This document shows positions 29,818 through 38,809 of a stretch of 64,000 nt of DNA, one piece after another. Each line of letters begins with the position of its first letter. Position 1 is the first letter of the stretch. The notes beneath the pieces are model-generated. The model was not told where the DNA came from. It did not search any database and was given only the letters and a program-made list of their open reading frames with translations. Source of the stretch: Mogibacterium sp. Its GTDB lineage: Bacteria > Bacillota > Clostridia > Peptostreptococcales > Anaerovoracaceae. Where the stretch lies: contig DUVP01000032.1 of the NCBI GenBank assembly GCA_012840975.1, positions 124,001-188,000 of the forward strand, written 5' to 3'. The position numbers and the translations under genes are program-made.

Positions 29818-31017
29818 TTATCTGTATGCTTCTTTGCCGTCACATACTGTCAAATAGTTCTTGCCATAAACCTTCCATCCTGCAAACGGCGTCGCCTTTC
29901 CCTTGGACAGAAACTCTTCAGGATCAACAGTCCATTCTTCGCTAAGATCCCAAACGGAATAATCGTTTCCGAGAGGAATATTGAATCTTCTTCTCGGATT
30001 ATATACCATGAGTTCCAGAAGTCTTTCCATGGATATGATCCCTGCCTTAACAAGATATGTATATGCGATAGGGAAAGCTGTTTCTATACCTACTATTCCG
30101 AAAGCGGATTTTTCAAGTCCTCTCGATTTCTCCTCTGCTGAATGAGGTGCATGGTCGGTCGCAAGACAGTCTATCGTTCCATCCTTAAGACCTTCTATCA
30201 GTGCCTCCCTGTCCGATGCGTCTCTGATCGGTGGATTCATCTTCCATCTTCCGTCCTCTTCAAGCATGCTGTCATCAAGCAAAAGATAATGCAAAGCTGT
30301 CTCGCAGGTCACATCTATGCCTTCCTGTTTCGCCTTTCTTATTATGTCGACCGTCTCTTTACATGAAATATGACAGACATGATAAGAGCATTTTGTTTCA
30401 GCTACTAACCGCACATCTCTCTCGACCTGTTTCCATTCGGACTCTGAGCATATGCCTTTGTGTCCATGCTCCGCAGCATATTTACCGTCATGAATATATC
30501 CACCTTTAAGCAGGCTGTTGTCTTCGCAGTGAGCAACTATTATCTTATCGAGTGACTTTGCCTTGAGCATCGCCTCTCTCATCATATCTTCAGACTGTAC
30601 ACCGTGACCGTCATCGGAAAAAGCGATACATTTATCAGCCAGTGCCTCAAGGTCTGCAAGCTCTTTACCCGACTGATCTATTGTGATTGCTGCATAAGGA
30701 TATACAAATATATTTGCATCTTTATTTATTATCCTCTGTTGAAGCCGAAGGTTCTCTACCGAGTCTGATACGGGATTAAGATTCGGCATTGTGCATACGG
30801 AAGTAAATCCGCCGCGAGCAGCCGCTTTGGTTCCCGTTGCAATGGTTTCTTTATAAGAAAAACCCGGTTCTCTGAAATGCACATGCACGTCACAAAAACC
30901 GGGAAGAATGGTGTATTTGGAGGTCGAGTCGATGCCCGCCTCTTTCATTAATGAGATATCGATGGTAGGACTGAATCTCATGCAACCCTTATTTCTTTTG
31001 TCGCTTTTGAAGTCCAT
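29818..31017 (-). CDS. pyrC: Dihydroorotase
   Basis: PGFCDVHVHFREPG, ATDHAPHS. Confidence 0.94.
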   Translation of the reverse strand: MDFKSDKRNKGCMRFSPTIDISLMKEAGIDSTSKYTILPGFCDVHVHFREPGFSYKETIATGTKAAARGGFTSVCTMPNLNPVSDSVENLRLQQRIINKDANIFVYPYAAITIDQSGKELADLEALADKCIAFSDDGHGVQSEDMMREAMLKAKSLDKIIVAHCEDNSLLKGGYIHDGKYAAEHGHKGICSESEWKQVERDVRLVAETKCSYHVCHISCKETVDIIRKAKQEGIDVTCETALHYLLLDDSMLEEDGRWKMNPPIRDASDREALIEGLKDGTIDCLATDHAPHSAEEKSRGLEKSAFGIVGIETAFPIAYTYLVKAGIISMERLLELMVYNPRRRFNIPLGNDYSVWDLSEEWTVDPEEFLSKGKATPFAGWKVYGKNYLTVCDGKEAYR

Positions 31018-31118
31018 ATATCAAATCTCCTTTCAATTCAACCGATTAAATCTACCATATTATTTGAGGCAATGTCAAATGAGATTTTGGTATTTAACAA
31101 TCCTACTCCGAATATATT

Positions 31119-31598
31119 TTAATTTTTGCTGAGAAGGGTGCGCATAATCAACCTTGTCACTTCATATGCAGCTTCACATTCGCTTTTTCGCGATCCGGCA
31201 ACATTGAGTGTTATTTCCGATGGTAATGATTCAAGCCAATCCTGAATTTTGGTAATTTCATCAGGATCTGAAACAATAAGATATGGTCGTCCGTATTCCT
31301 GTGCCATTCGTTCCGTAAACACTGTTCCCCGGGACGTGTGAATTCCGCAAGGCGCTATTATGATAGTGGCATCGGAATCGCGAACATTCCACTCTGTTCT
31401 TTGCTCGACTTCACTATTAGGGGTCTCTCTTAATTCCGGATAATCAATCAAAAGCCCCGGAGCTTCAGGGTAGTCTTCTGCCCACCCATATTTCGGACAC
31501 CATCCGCAAATTGTAACACTGTTAGCTCTTGCCTCATCAAGTGCGGCTCTGTCCGAGCCTGATTGTCCGCCGCTGCAAATCTTTGCTATTTTGCTCAT
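31119..31598 (-). CDS. Putative molybdenum carrier / YpsA-like Rossmann protein
   Basis: ICSGGQSGSDRAALDEAR, GWCPKYGWAEDY. Confidence 0.8.
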   Translation of the reverse strand: MSKIAKICSGGQSGSDRAALDEARANSVTICGWCPKYGWAEDYPEAPGLLIDYPELRETPNSEVEQRTEWNVRDSDATIIIAPCGIHTSRGTVFTERMAQEYGRPYLIVSDPDEITKIQDWLESLPSEITLNVAGSRKSECEAAYEVTRLIMRTLLSKN

Positions 31599-31623
31599 AA
31601 CTTTCCTCTTAAGGTTTTTAGAA

Positions 31624-32118
31624 TCAAAACTTTCTGATTATTTTCCACTGTTCATACAAATCATCAATAGAATATCTTGCATTGGCCGGACTGGTAGAGG
31701 GTAGCTGAACAGCTTTAAATCCTGTTTTCCGCTCCTGATATTTCTGATAATAGCGATAAGAAGTACCGCCGTTACAGAAAACCTGCTTTATATCGGCCTC
31801 TTGAAAAATAGGGCTTAAATCTGAAGGAACTGCATTTTGAATACTCGCATCACTTGAGCCGATGATATCACATTGATAAATGACGTCGTAAACGGCAATA
31901 TAGTGCTGCAAAAGAAAGGCTCTTCTTTCTTCAATATCCGTACTCAGCTTCACACTGAAAATCCTCTCAAGCAAAGGCCAGAAACGATTCTGAGCATGTC
32001 CATAAAAGAAGCCGTATTCTCTGGTTTTGACAGAGGGAAAGGATCCCAAAACCAAAATTCTTGAATCGGCTTGAAAAAGAGGCCTGAGCGGATGAATAAT
32101 AGTTTGATGTCTGGTCAT
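31624..32118 (-). CDS. DNA-deoxyinosine glycosylase (uracil-DNA glycosylase superfamily)
   Basis: HPLRPLFQADSRILVLGSFPSVKTREYGFFYGHAQNRFW, LPSTSPANA. Confidence 0.88.
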   Translation of the reverse strand: MTRHQTIIHPLRPLFQADSRILVLGSFPSVKTREYGFFYGHAQNRFWPLLERIFSVKLSTDIEERRAFLLQHYIAVYDVIYQCDIIGSSDASIQNAVPSDLSPIFQEADIKQVFCNGGTSYRYYQKYQERKTGFKAVQLPSTSPANARYSIDDLYEQWKIIRKF

Positions 32119-32196
32119 TTTTCACTCTTATCTGTTCAATTTTATAATTGATAAATAAAAATCAGAACTACTGCAAGTGTTCTGATTTAGCTTGTA

Positions 32197-32272
32197 TGGT
32201 GGAGCATATGGGGCTCGAACCCATGACCTTCTGACTGCCAGTCAAACGCGCTCCCAGCTGCGCCAATGCCCC
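32197..32272 (-). tRNA. tRNA-Ala (anticodon GGC), CCA encoded
   Basis: Cloverleaf folded by eye: acceptor GGGGCAT/ATGCTCC, D stem GCGC/GCGC, anticodon loop CTGGCAG, T arm ATGGG-TTCGAGC-CCCAT. Confidence 0.93.
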
Positions 32273-32450
32273 GGAGTTTTCAACGGTTTCACTTGATTTT
32301 CCCTTTTTCAACTCGTTTGACTTTAAATTTAACTCACTTGACTAATAATAACACAGAAATAAAAAAAGAGAAGGTTTTTTACCTCCTCTTTCTATTTATT
32401 CTTTAATTTCCGGTAGTGCAGTATCTGAATTTTCACTTGAGTGTTCGTCT

Positions 32451-33077
32451 CTATACTCTGTCTTTTACTAAGAGTAAACGTCCTTCTCCGACTTCTATTT
32501 CAGCTGTCTTCCCGGGGATCACTTCGTTGCTGACGCCATACTGGTAATCACAATTTATCTCAGCATCATAAAGTTCGAATTTGGCATTTCTGATATTTAT
32601 GCCTTTCGCATGCCCGCTTATATTTAACAGCGAAAAGAAAGGATAACTGTCGTCAACATAGGTTTTATCTTTGGCTATTATTTCAAGCTCGGAATAGTTG
32701 TCTATAATCTTAGCTTTCTTATTTGCTGCATCAAGCATAAGAAGTATTGATATATTGCTTATTGTATGATCGATCCTGCCGCCGATAACTCCTATCAAAA
32801 GGAAGACCTCAAAACCTCTTCTGATTCCTTCTTTTGCCGCAAACACGGTATCCGTATCGTCTTTCGCAATAGGTAAAACTATAGTTTCAATGTCGTCAGA
32901 CGGCTTTTCATAAGAATCAAAATCTCCGACTATGAGATTTGGCTCAACACCAAGCTTTGCTCTGTGTCTAAGACCGCTATCACAAAATATAAAGTAGTCC
33001 TGTTCACAAAGTTCGTTTTTTATAAAATCATAATTTTCTATTTCAGCTCCGCCGACTATTACGCATCTTTTATACAT
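32451..33077 (-). CDS. thiN: Thiamine pyrophosphokinase
   Basis: FCDSGLRHRAKLGVEPNLIVGDFDSYEKP, IGVIGGRIDHTISNI. Confidence 0.92.
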   Translation of the reverse strand: MYKRCVIVGGAEIENYDFIKNELCEQDYFIFCDSGLRHRAKLGVEPNLIVGDFDSYEKPSDDIETIVLPIAKDDTDTVFAAKEGIRRGFEVFLLIGVIGGRIDHTISNISILLMLDAANKKAKIIDNYSELEIIAKDKTYVDDSYPFFSLLNISGHAKGINIRNAKFELYDAEINCDYQYGVSNEVIPGKTAEIEVGEGRLLLVKDRV

Positions 33078-33281
33078 ATGTCTTATTAGCCTCTTTCTCG
33101 TTAAATCGGATAATCGGATTCTTTCATAGCATTATATTATAGCTATGCTGTTTTGTGTATACCCAAAAATCACCATCAAGCCAACACTTTTATAACAATC
33201 ATTTTTTCATTTTACTATGGTATAAATTATAAGAGATGTTATCATATTGATATATATATTAATTTTACAAGGAGGTGCACA

Positions 33282-33920
33282 TTGAAATACAGATGTAATA
33301 TTTGCGGATATTTATATGATGACAGCAGACAGGAAGTTCCTTTTAATGAGCTGCCGGACAGCTGGACCTGCCCTCTATGTATGGCCTCAAAGAGTCAATT
33401 TACTCTTCTGGAAGAAAAGAAGGAAGAGAAACCTGCCGAGCCTGTTTCAATAGATGAGGATGCCTTTGAATTGTCGGCAGGTCAGTTATCCGCTCTTTTC
33501 TCCAACTTGGCAAGAGGTGCCGAAAAACAGTACATACCTGCCGCTCAGAAAGAATTTACGGTTCTCAGCGAGTGGTTCTTAAAAGCTGCACAGGATAATT
33601 CTCCTGCAAGCATTGAAGATTTAGCAGAGTATCTGAGTAATGACATTAACAAGGGCTATAAAGATATTGACAGCATTGCTACTGCAGATTCGGATCGCGG
33701 TGCCTTAAGGGTTAATGTCTGGGGCGATAAAGTCACTCGTATGTTAAGTAATCTGCTTGAAAGGTATCAATCCGAAGGCGAAGACTTCCTGCTAAATACG
33801 GAAGTCTGGGTTTGTACAGCTTGCGGTTTTATTTATCCCGGTGATGAACCACCGCAGATTTGTCCGGTCTGCAAGGTTCAGGACTGGAAGTTTGAAAAAC
33901 AGGAAAGGAGGAAAGCTTAA
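33282..33920 (+). CDS. Protein with rubredoxin-like domains at both ends and a helical middle domain (TTG start)
   Basis: AAGGAGG RBS before TTG 33282; N-term CNICGYLYDD...CPLC; C-term CTACGFIYPGDEPPQICPVC; the listed ORF is N-extended. Confidence 0.85.
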   Translation: MKYRCNICGYLYDDSRQEVPFNELPDSWTCPLCMASKSQFTLLEEKKEEKPAEPVSIDEDAFELSAGQLSALFSNLARGAEKQYIPAAQKEFTVLSEWFLKAAQDNSPASIEDLAEYLSNDINKGYKDIDSIATADSDRGALRVNVWGDKVTRMLSNLLERYQSEGEDFLLNTEVWVCTACGFIYPGDEPPQICPVCKVQDWKFEKQERRKA

Positions 33921-34423
33921 TGAAGAGTTACGCAGTACGTAATTTAAGGCTTTGTACAAAGGATTGCCTTTGCCTCTATGTCTGTCCTACAGGGGCAACC
34001 GATACGGAAGACAGTATCATCGATGTGGATAAGTGCACAGGATGCGGAGTATGTGCTGAATCCTGTCCGAGCGGAGCAATTACTATGATGCCTCTGCAGC
34101 TACCTCCTCAGCAACATAAGACGGAAAAAGTTACGGCAGTTTTGAACCTGATGTCTCAGTCCAAGGCAGAACAGGAAAAAGCAGCTTTGCAAATAGCCAA
34201 AGAAACCGAAAAAGACGGATTGTACAGATTAATGATGGCATTTGCCAGATCCAACAGAATCATGGCTGAAGACCTTCTTAGAGAGGCAGGATATATGTTG
34301 CCTCAAAGCTCAAATGCTCAAGATTTATTAAAATCTCTAATTGACAATCCGCCAAGCCCGGATTTTCCGGTTGAGTCGGCTAAAAAGTTGCTTGAACTGA
34401 TCCCTTGTAACGATTGCAGGTAA
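33920..34423 (+). CDS. 4Fe-4S ferredoxin-like protein with C-terminal helical extension
   Basis: LCTKDCLCLYVCPTGA...CTGCGVCAESCPSGA; translationally coupled to the preceding gene. Confidence 0.88.
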   Translation: MKSYAVRNLRLCTKDCLCLYVCPTGATDTEDSIIDVDKCTGCGVCAESCPSGAITMMPLQLPPQQHKTEKVTAVLNLMSQSKAEQEKAALQIAKETEKDGLYRLMMAFARSNRIMAEDLLREAGYMLPQSSNAQDLLKSLIDNPPSPDFPVESAKKLLELIPCNDCR

Positions 34424-34462
34424 GTCTGCAAACAAGCGAATTTTATACGAAATACGAAAGAA

Positions 34463-34508
34463 AATACGAGGTTTATCCTTTATTGCGGATAAACCCCGTA
34501 TTATTTCT
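34463..34508. terminator. Hairpin terminator AATACGaGGTTTATCC...GGATAAACCcCGTATT
   Basis: Long inverted repeat between convergent ferredoxin gene and tsf. Confidence 0.8.
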
Positions 34509-34544
34509 TAAATCAACTGAATTTCTGCCTATTTCGAACTTTGA

Positions 34545-35459
34545 TTACTTGTTCATCTGAGCGGCAACTTCTGCTGCAAAGTCCTCTTCTCTCTTCTCGA
34601 GTCCTTCTCCTACCTCGTATCTCTCCATCGATACGATTTCGACATCCTTGCCAAGTTCTTTGGCAGCGTTTGCAACATACTCCTTAACGCTTATGTCGCC
34701 GTCCTTAACAAAAGCCTGCTCTGTAAGACATACTTCTTTGAGTTCTTTTTGAATCTTTCCTTCGACGATTCTGTCTGCTATTTCCGGTTTCTTTCCCTCA
34801 TTGATAACAGCTTCCTTAAGAATTTCTTTTTCTTTTTCTATCCATTCTTTTGCAACATCGGCAGTGCTTACAAACTTAGGTGCCATTGAAGCTATCTGCA
34901 TGGCTACGTCCTTACCGATCTGCTCTACTTCATCCCAGAGAGCTTCTGTCTTAAGGCCTACGATTGCTCCGATTCTTCCGCCACCATGAAGATATCCGAT
35001 ATATTTAACTCCGTCATCTTTCATCTTGGCGAATCTTCTGATATTCATGTTCTCACCGATCTTTGCGATTTTCTCAGTCAGAACATCTTTAACCTTGGTT
35101 CCGTCAAGATCTCCCTCAAGGAAATCATCGATTGTATCCTGAACTTTATCGAGAGCCTGTTTAGCAAGCCTCTCAACGAATTCTACAAACTCCTCGTTCT
35201 TGGATACAAAGTCTGTCTCTGAGTTAACCTCAACCATTGCAGCTTCAGTATGGTCATCATTGAACTCCATTCTTACAAGTCCTTCTGCTGCGATTCTGCT
35301 TGACTTCTTCTGTGCCTTAAGAATTCCGTTCTCTCTCAGCCAGTCAGCTGCTTTATTAATATCGCCACCAACTTCTACGAGAGCCTTCTTACAGTCCATC
35401 ATTCCTGAGCCTGTCATCTCGCGTAGCTCTTTAACCATTTTTGCGGTTACTTCAGCCAT
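34545..35459 (-). CDS. tsf: Elongation factor Ts
   Basis: VKELREMTGSGMMDCKKALVEVGGDINKAADWLRENG. Confidence 0.96.
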   Translation of the reverse strand: MAEVTAKMVKELREMTGSGMMDCKKALVEVGGDINKAADWLRENGILKAQKKSSRIAAEGLVRMEFNDDHTEAAMVEVNSETDFVSKNEEFVEFVERLAKQALDKVQDTIDDFLEGDLDGTKVKDVLTEKIAKIGENMNIRRFAKMKDDGVKYIGYLHGGGRIGAIVGLKTEALWDEVEQIGKDVAMQIASMAPKFVSTADVAKEWIEKEKEILKEAVINEGKKPEIADRIVEGKIQKELKEVCLTEQAFVKDGDISVKEYVANAAKELGKDVEIVSMERYEVGEGLEKREEDFAAEVAAQMNK

Positions 35460-35500
35460 AATTTCCTCCTTACTATATTATGCTTAACTCTATACTTAAT

Positions 35501-36331
35501 TTATTCTTCTGTTTCTTCTGTTTCTTCTACATCTTCTACATCGTCGGAATCATCATCTTCTTCGTCCGCTTCTTCTGCAGCGCTTTTCGTTTTAGTCTCC
35601 GATTCAGGAGCTTCCTGGAAGCTCTCTCCCTGCTTAGCTTCAATGACAGCATCGGCCATAGTGCTTGTAATCAGTTTAACTGCTCTGATCGCATCATCGT
35701 TTGCAGGGATTATGTAGTCTACATCATCAGGATCACAATTTGTATCTACAATACCTATAACAGGGATACCGAGGATTCTTGCTTCCTTAACAGCAATTTT
35801 TTCCTTCTTAGGGTCAACTACAAAGAGTGCACCCGGGATTCCCTTCATATCTTTAATTCCGCCAAGATATTTCTCAAGCTTGTCTGCCTCTGCAATAAGC
35901 TTAAGAGCTTCCTTCTTAGCATATTTGTTAATCGTTCCGTCAGCCTGCATTTCTCTGATTTCTGCGAGTCTGTCGATTCTCTTGCTGATAGTTTTGTGGT
36001 TGGTGAGCATTCCTCCCAGCCATCTTTCGTTAACATAATACATTCCGCATCTCTCAGACTCATCCTTAATCGCAGCCTGAGCCTGTTTTTTTGTTCCTAC
36101 GAAAAGAATCGGTTTGCCTGTTTCAGCGATTTTTCTCATAAAATCATAAGCCTTATCAATCAAGCCGAGAGTTTGCTGAAGATCGATGATATATATTCCG
36201 TTTCTCTCTGTGAAGATATACGGAGCCATCTTAGGGTTCCATCTTCTTGTCTGATGTCCGAAATGAACACCTGCTTCTAACAATTGTTTCATTGATACTA
36301 CTGACATTTTCTTACCTCCGGTTAAATACAT
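35501..36331 (-). CDS. rpsB: 30S ribosomal protein S2 with acidic C-terminal tail
   Basis: [39 protein letters not shown]. Confidence 0.96.
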   Translation of the reverse strand: MYLTGGKKMSVVSMKQLLEAGVHFGHQTRRWNPKMAPYIFTERNGIYIIDLQQTLGLIDKAYDFMRKIAETGKPILFVGTKKQAQAAIKDESERCGMYYVNERWLGGMLTNHKTISKRIDRLAEIREMQADGTINKYAKKEALKLIAEADKLEKYLGGIKDMKGIPGALFVVDPKKEKIAVKEARILGIPVIGIVDTNCDPDDVDYIIPANDDAIRAVKLITSTMADAVIEAKQGESFQEAPESETKTKSAAEEADEEDDDSDDVEDVEETEETEE

Positions 36332-36669
36332 CCACTACAGATTCCGACCTTAAACCCATATATCGGGCACCGCAGTCAACTGTAATGTGACTAATATAAA
36401 ATCTCGCGTATTTTGCACGCCCAATTATTATAAAGTTTAGCCGCTGTTAATGCAAGGAGTTCTTCGAAATATACACAAATTTTCTGCAAATCATATGACT
36501 ATTCTTCAGTTTTCCTCTTTGCGAACAATCTGCATGATATAACTTCTATCGTTCGGATTCTGCACAAATTAAACACGAAATACTTGTTTTTGAATTGTAT
36601 TTTTTGCGATTCTTAACTTATCGGATTGTTAAAGAATTCATCAGACAATATAATGTAAAAGTAATAGCG

Positions 36670-36700
36670 TTGAGAAGATGCCGTTACAGCATCTTCTCAA
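36670..36700 (+). promoter_or_regulatory. Strong leader hairpin TTGAGAAGATGC-cgttaca-GCATCTTCTCAA (possible attenuator)
   Basis: 12-bp perfect stem, 7-nt loop, 46 nt before the permease ATG; followed by TTATTATTTG. Confidence 0.6.
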
Positions 36701-36745
36701 TTATTATTTGTAGCATTATTACTAAGAAAGAAGAGGTTTGTATTT

Positions 36746-38086
36746 ATGGAAAAGTTCTTCAAGCTTCAGGAACATAATACCGACGTCAGAACAGAGGTCA
36801 TCGCCGGTGTAACTACGTTCCTATCTATGGTTTACATTCTTGCCGTAAACCCGAGCATCCTATCTGCATGCGGAATGGATAGTGCTTCCGTTTTCACAGC
36901 AACAGCAATTTCTGCTGCTGCAGCCACTCTTATGATGGCCTTTTACGCAAACTATCCTGTAGCACTTGCTTCAGGAATGGGGCTCAACGCTTATTTTGCA
37001 TTTAATGTATGTCCTATGGTTGGAACCGATAAGCCCTGGCAGGTTGCACTCGTAGCAATTCTGGTTGAAGGTATTCTTTTCATTCTTCTCTCATTTACTA
37101 ACTTCAGGGAATCTCTCGTCAACGACATTCCGAACAACTTAAAGGCAGCTATATCCGTCGGTATAGGTCTCTTTATTGCAATCATAGGTCTTAAGAGTTC
37201 CGGTGCAGTGATAGTAACCACCGAAAACGGTATTCTTCTCGGAGATCTCCTAAGTGCTGCTACTTGTCTCTCAATCATAGGTATTCTGGTTATCGCATAT
37301 CTTGCACACAAAGGTGCCCGCGGTGCTATTTTCTACGGAATACTTGTAACTTGGGGACTCGGAATTCTGGCACAGGCTATCGGCTGGTACCAGCCGGATC
37401 CGGCAGCCGGTGTTTACAGCGTATATCCCAACTTCGCTTTTTCCGGCATAAAGATGGATCACTTTTTTGATTTTGATTTCACATGGATCAAGGACAACGT
37501 ATTGCAATTCATGGTCGTTGTATTTTCATTCCTCTATGTTGATATTTTCGATACCGTAGGAACTCTTATCGGAGTTGCTTCAAAAGGTAACCTTTTGGAT
37601 GAGGAAGGAAATCTGCCTCGCGTAAAGGAAGCTCTTTTGTCCGATGCTGTCGGAACATGCGTAGGTGCCTGTCTTGGTACTTCAACAGTTACTTCTTTCG
37701 TTGAATCATCTGCCGGTGTAGCTGTGGGAGGAAGAACAGGGCTTACATCCGTAGTAACAGGTGTATTGTTCCTCGTATCCCTTATTTTATCACCGTTGTT
37801 CCTGTCAGTACCTGCATTTGCGACAACGCCTGCCTTGGTATATGTCGGCTACCTTATGATGACACAGATTAAGAATGTCGAATTTGAGGATGCTCCGATG
37901 TCTGACATTATTTCGGCATTCCTTGCTATTATAATGATGCCTTTCACGTCATCGATCGCAAACGGTATTATGTTCGGTATCCTTTCCTTTATTATATTGA
38001 AAGTTCTTGAAGGAAGAGGTAAAGATATTAAACCTGTAATGTGGATTTCCGGACTTCTGTTTATTACATATATATTTGTAGGTTAA
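36746..38086 (+). CDS. NCS2-family (AzgA/PbuG-like) purine permease
   Basis: VRTEVIAGVTTFLSMVYILAVNPSIL, ANYPVALASGMGLNAYFAF, ESSAGVAVGGRTGLTSV. Confidence 0.94.
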   Translation: MEKFFKLQEHNTDVRTEVIAGVTTFLSMVYILAVNPSILSACGMDSASVFTATAISAAAATLMMAFYANYPVALASGMGLNAYFAFNVCPMVGTDKPWQVALVAILVEGILFILLSFTNFRESLVNDIPNNLKAAISVGIGLFIAIIGLKSSGAVIVTTENGILLGDLLSAATCLSIIGILVIAYLAHKGARGAIFYGILVTWGLGILAQAIGWYQPDPAAGVYSVYPNFAFSGIKMDHFFDFDFTWIKDNVLQFMVVVFSFLYVDIFDTVGTLIGVASKGNLLDEEGNLPRVKEALLSDAVGTCVGACLGTSTVTSFVESSAGVAVGGRTGLTSVVTGVLFLVSLILSPLFLSVPAFATTPALVYVGYLMMTQIKNVEFEDAPMSDIISAFLAIIMMPFTSSIANGIMFGILSFIILKVLEGRGKDIKPVMWISGLLFITYIFVG

Positions 38087-38110
38087 TTAAACAGATTAAT
38101 TTAAAAACTT

Positions 38111-38149
38111 AAACATCCGGCAGTGATTTGCGCTTGCCGGATGTTTTTT
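38111..38149 (+). terminator. Rho-independent terminator (AACATCCGGCA...TGCCGGATGTTTTTTG)
   Basis: Inverted repeat plus T-run after the permease. Confidence 0.85.
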
Positions 38150-38195
38150 GCCTTTTCTCAATATTCTAAAGTTTTTTCAAATATTTACTTATAAT

Positions 38196-38753
38196 TTATT
38201 TTGCTCCGTTTAGAATTTTCCTTGTATCTTTTAAAATACCGTCTATGTTTTCTCTCTTAACGAGATCAATTCCCCGTTCTATTCTGTCTTGCATCTTCCG
38301 TGCCTGTTCCATAGAGTCTTTCGTGCTTCCCGATATAAGAACCTTTTTCATTATAAACATCAGAAACTTATCCAAACCGGTTACTTTGCCCGGGTCATAT
38401 GTACCTTCCAACAGGTATAAGATTATCTTATGTTCATTTCTCGAATCGATTTTTCCTATGCTGAAGCTCCACACCTGCATATAATTTTCAGCTGACGGAT
38501 TTGCAATACCCACACCGAATACTATCAGTCTTTTAAGTAATTCATCATCGAAACTCTGTGTAAATTTATCGAAATCTACAATCCCGCTGCCTCTTATCCA
38601 ACCACCATAAATTATAAAATCATACTCATACAGGTTTATATTATAACTTTCTTCAAACGAAACAGCCTCGCATGATAATTCCTCTGCTATCCATTCCGCA
38701 TATTGTTTGGTGCTTCCTCTCTTTGATGAATATATCACTATAGGTTTTTTCAT
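38196..38753 (-). CDS. Flavodoxin-domain protein
   Basis: IVIYSSKRGSTKQYAEWIAEEL, FIIYGGWIRGSGI. Confidence 0.82.
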   Translation of the reverse strand: MKKPIVIYSSKRGSTKQYAEWIAEELSCEAVSFEESYNINLYEYDFIIYGGWIRGSGIVDFDKFTQSFDDELLKRLIVFGVGIANPSAENYMQVWSFSIGKIDSRNEHKIILYLLEGTYDPGKVTGLDKFLMFIMKKVLISGSTKDSMEQARKMQDRIERGIDLVKRENIDGILKDTRKILNGAK

Positions 38754-38809
38754 ATAAAATGTATCCTTATCTTTTTATATTATTATCTTAAGCTTTCTAT
38801 ATTCATTAA

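Noticed and set aside
35480-36280. Long plus-strand ORF of 266 aa
   Set aside because: Fully antisense to rpsB; no recognisable domain
36332-36430. Possible S2 autoregulatory leader upstream of rpsB
   Set aside because: Some pairing potential but no structure matched confidently to a known leader; needs an Infernal scan
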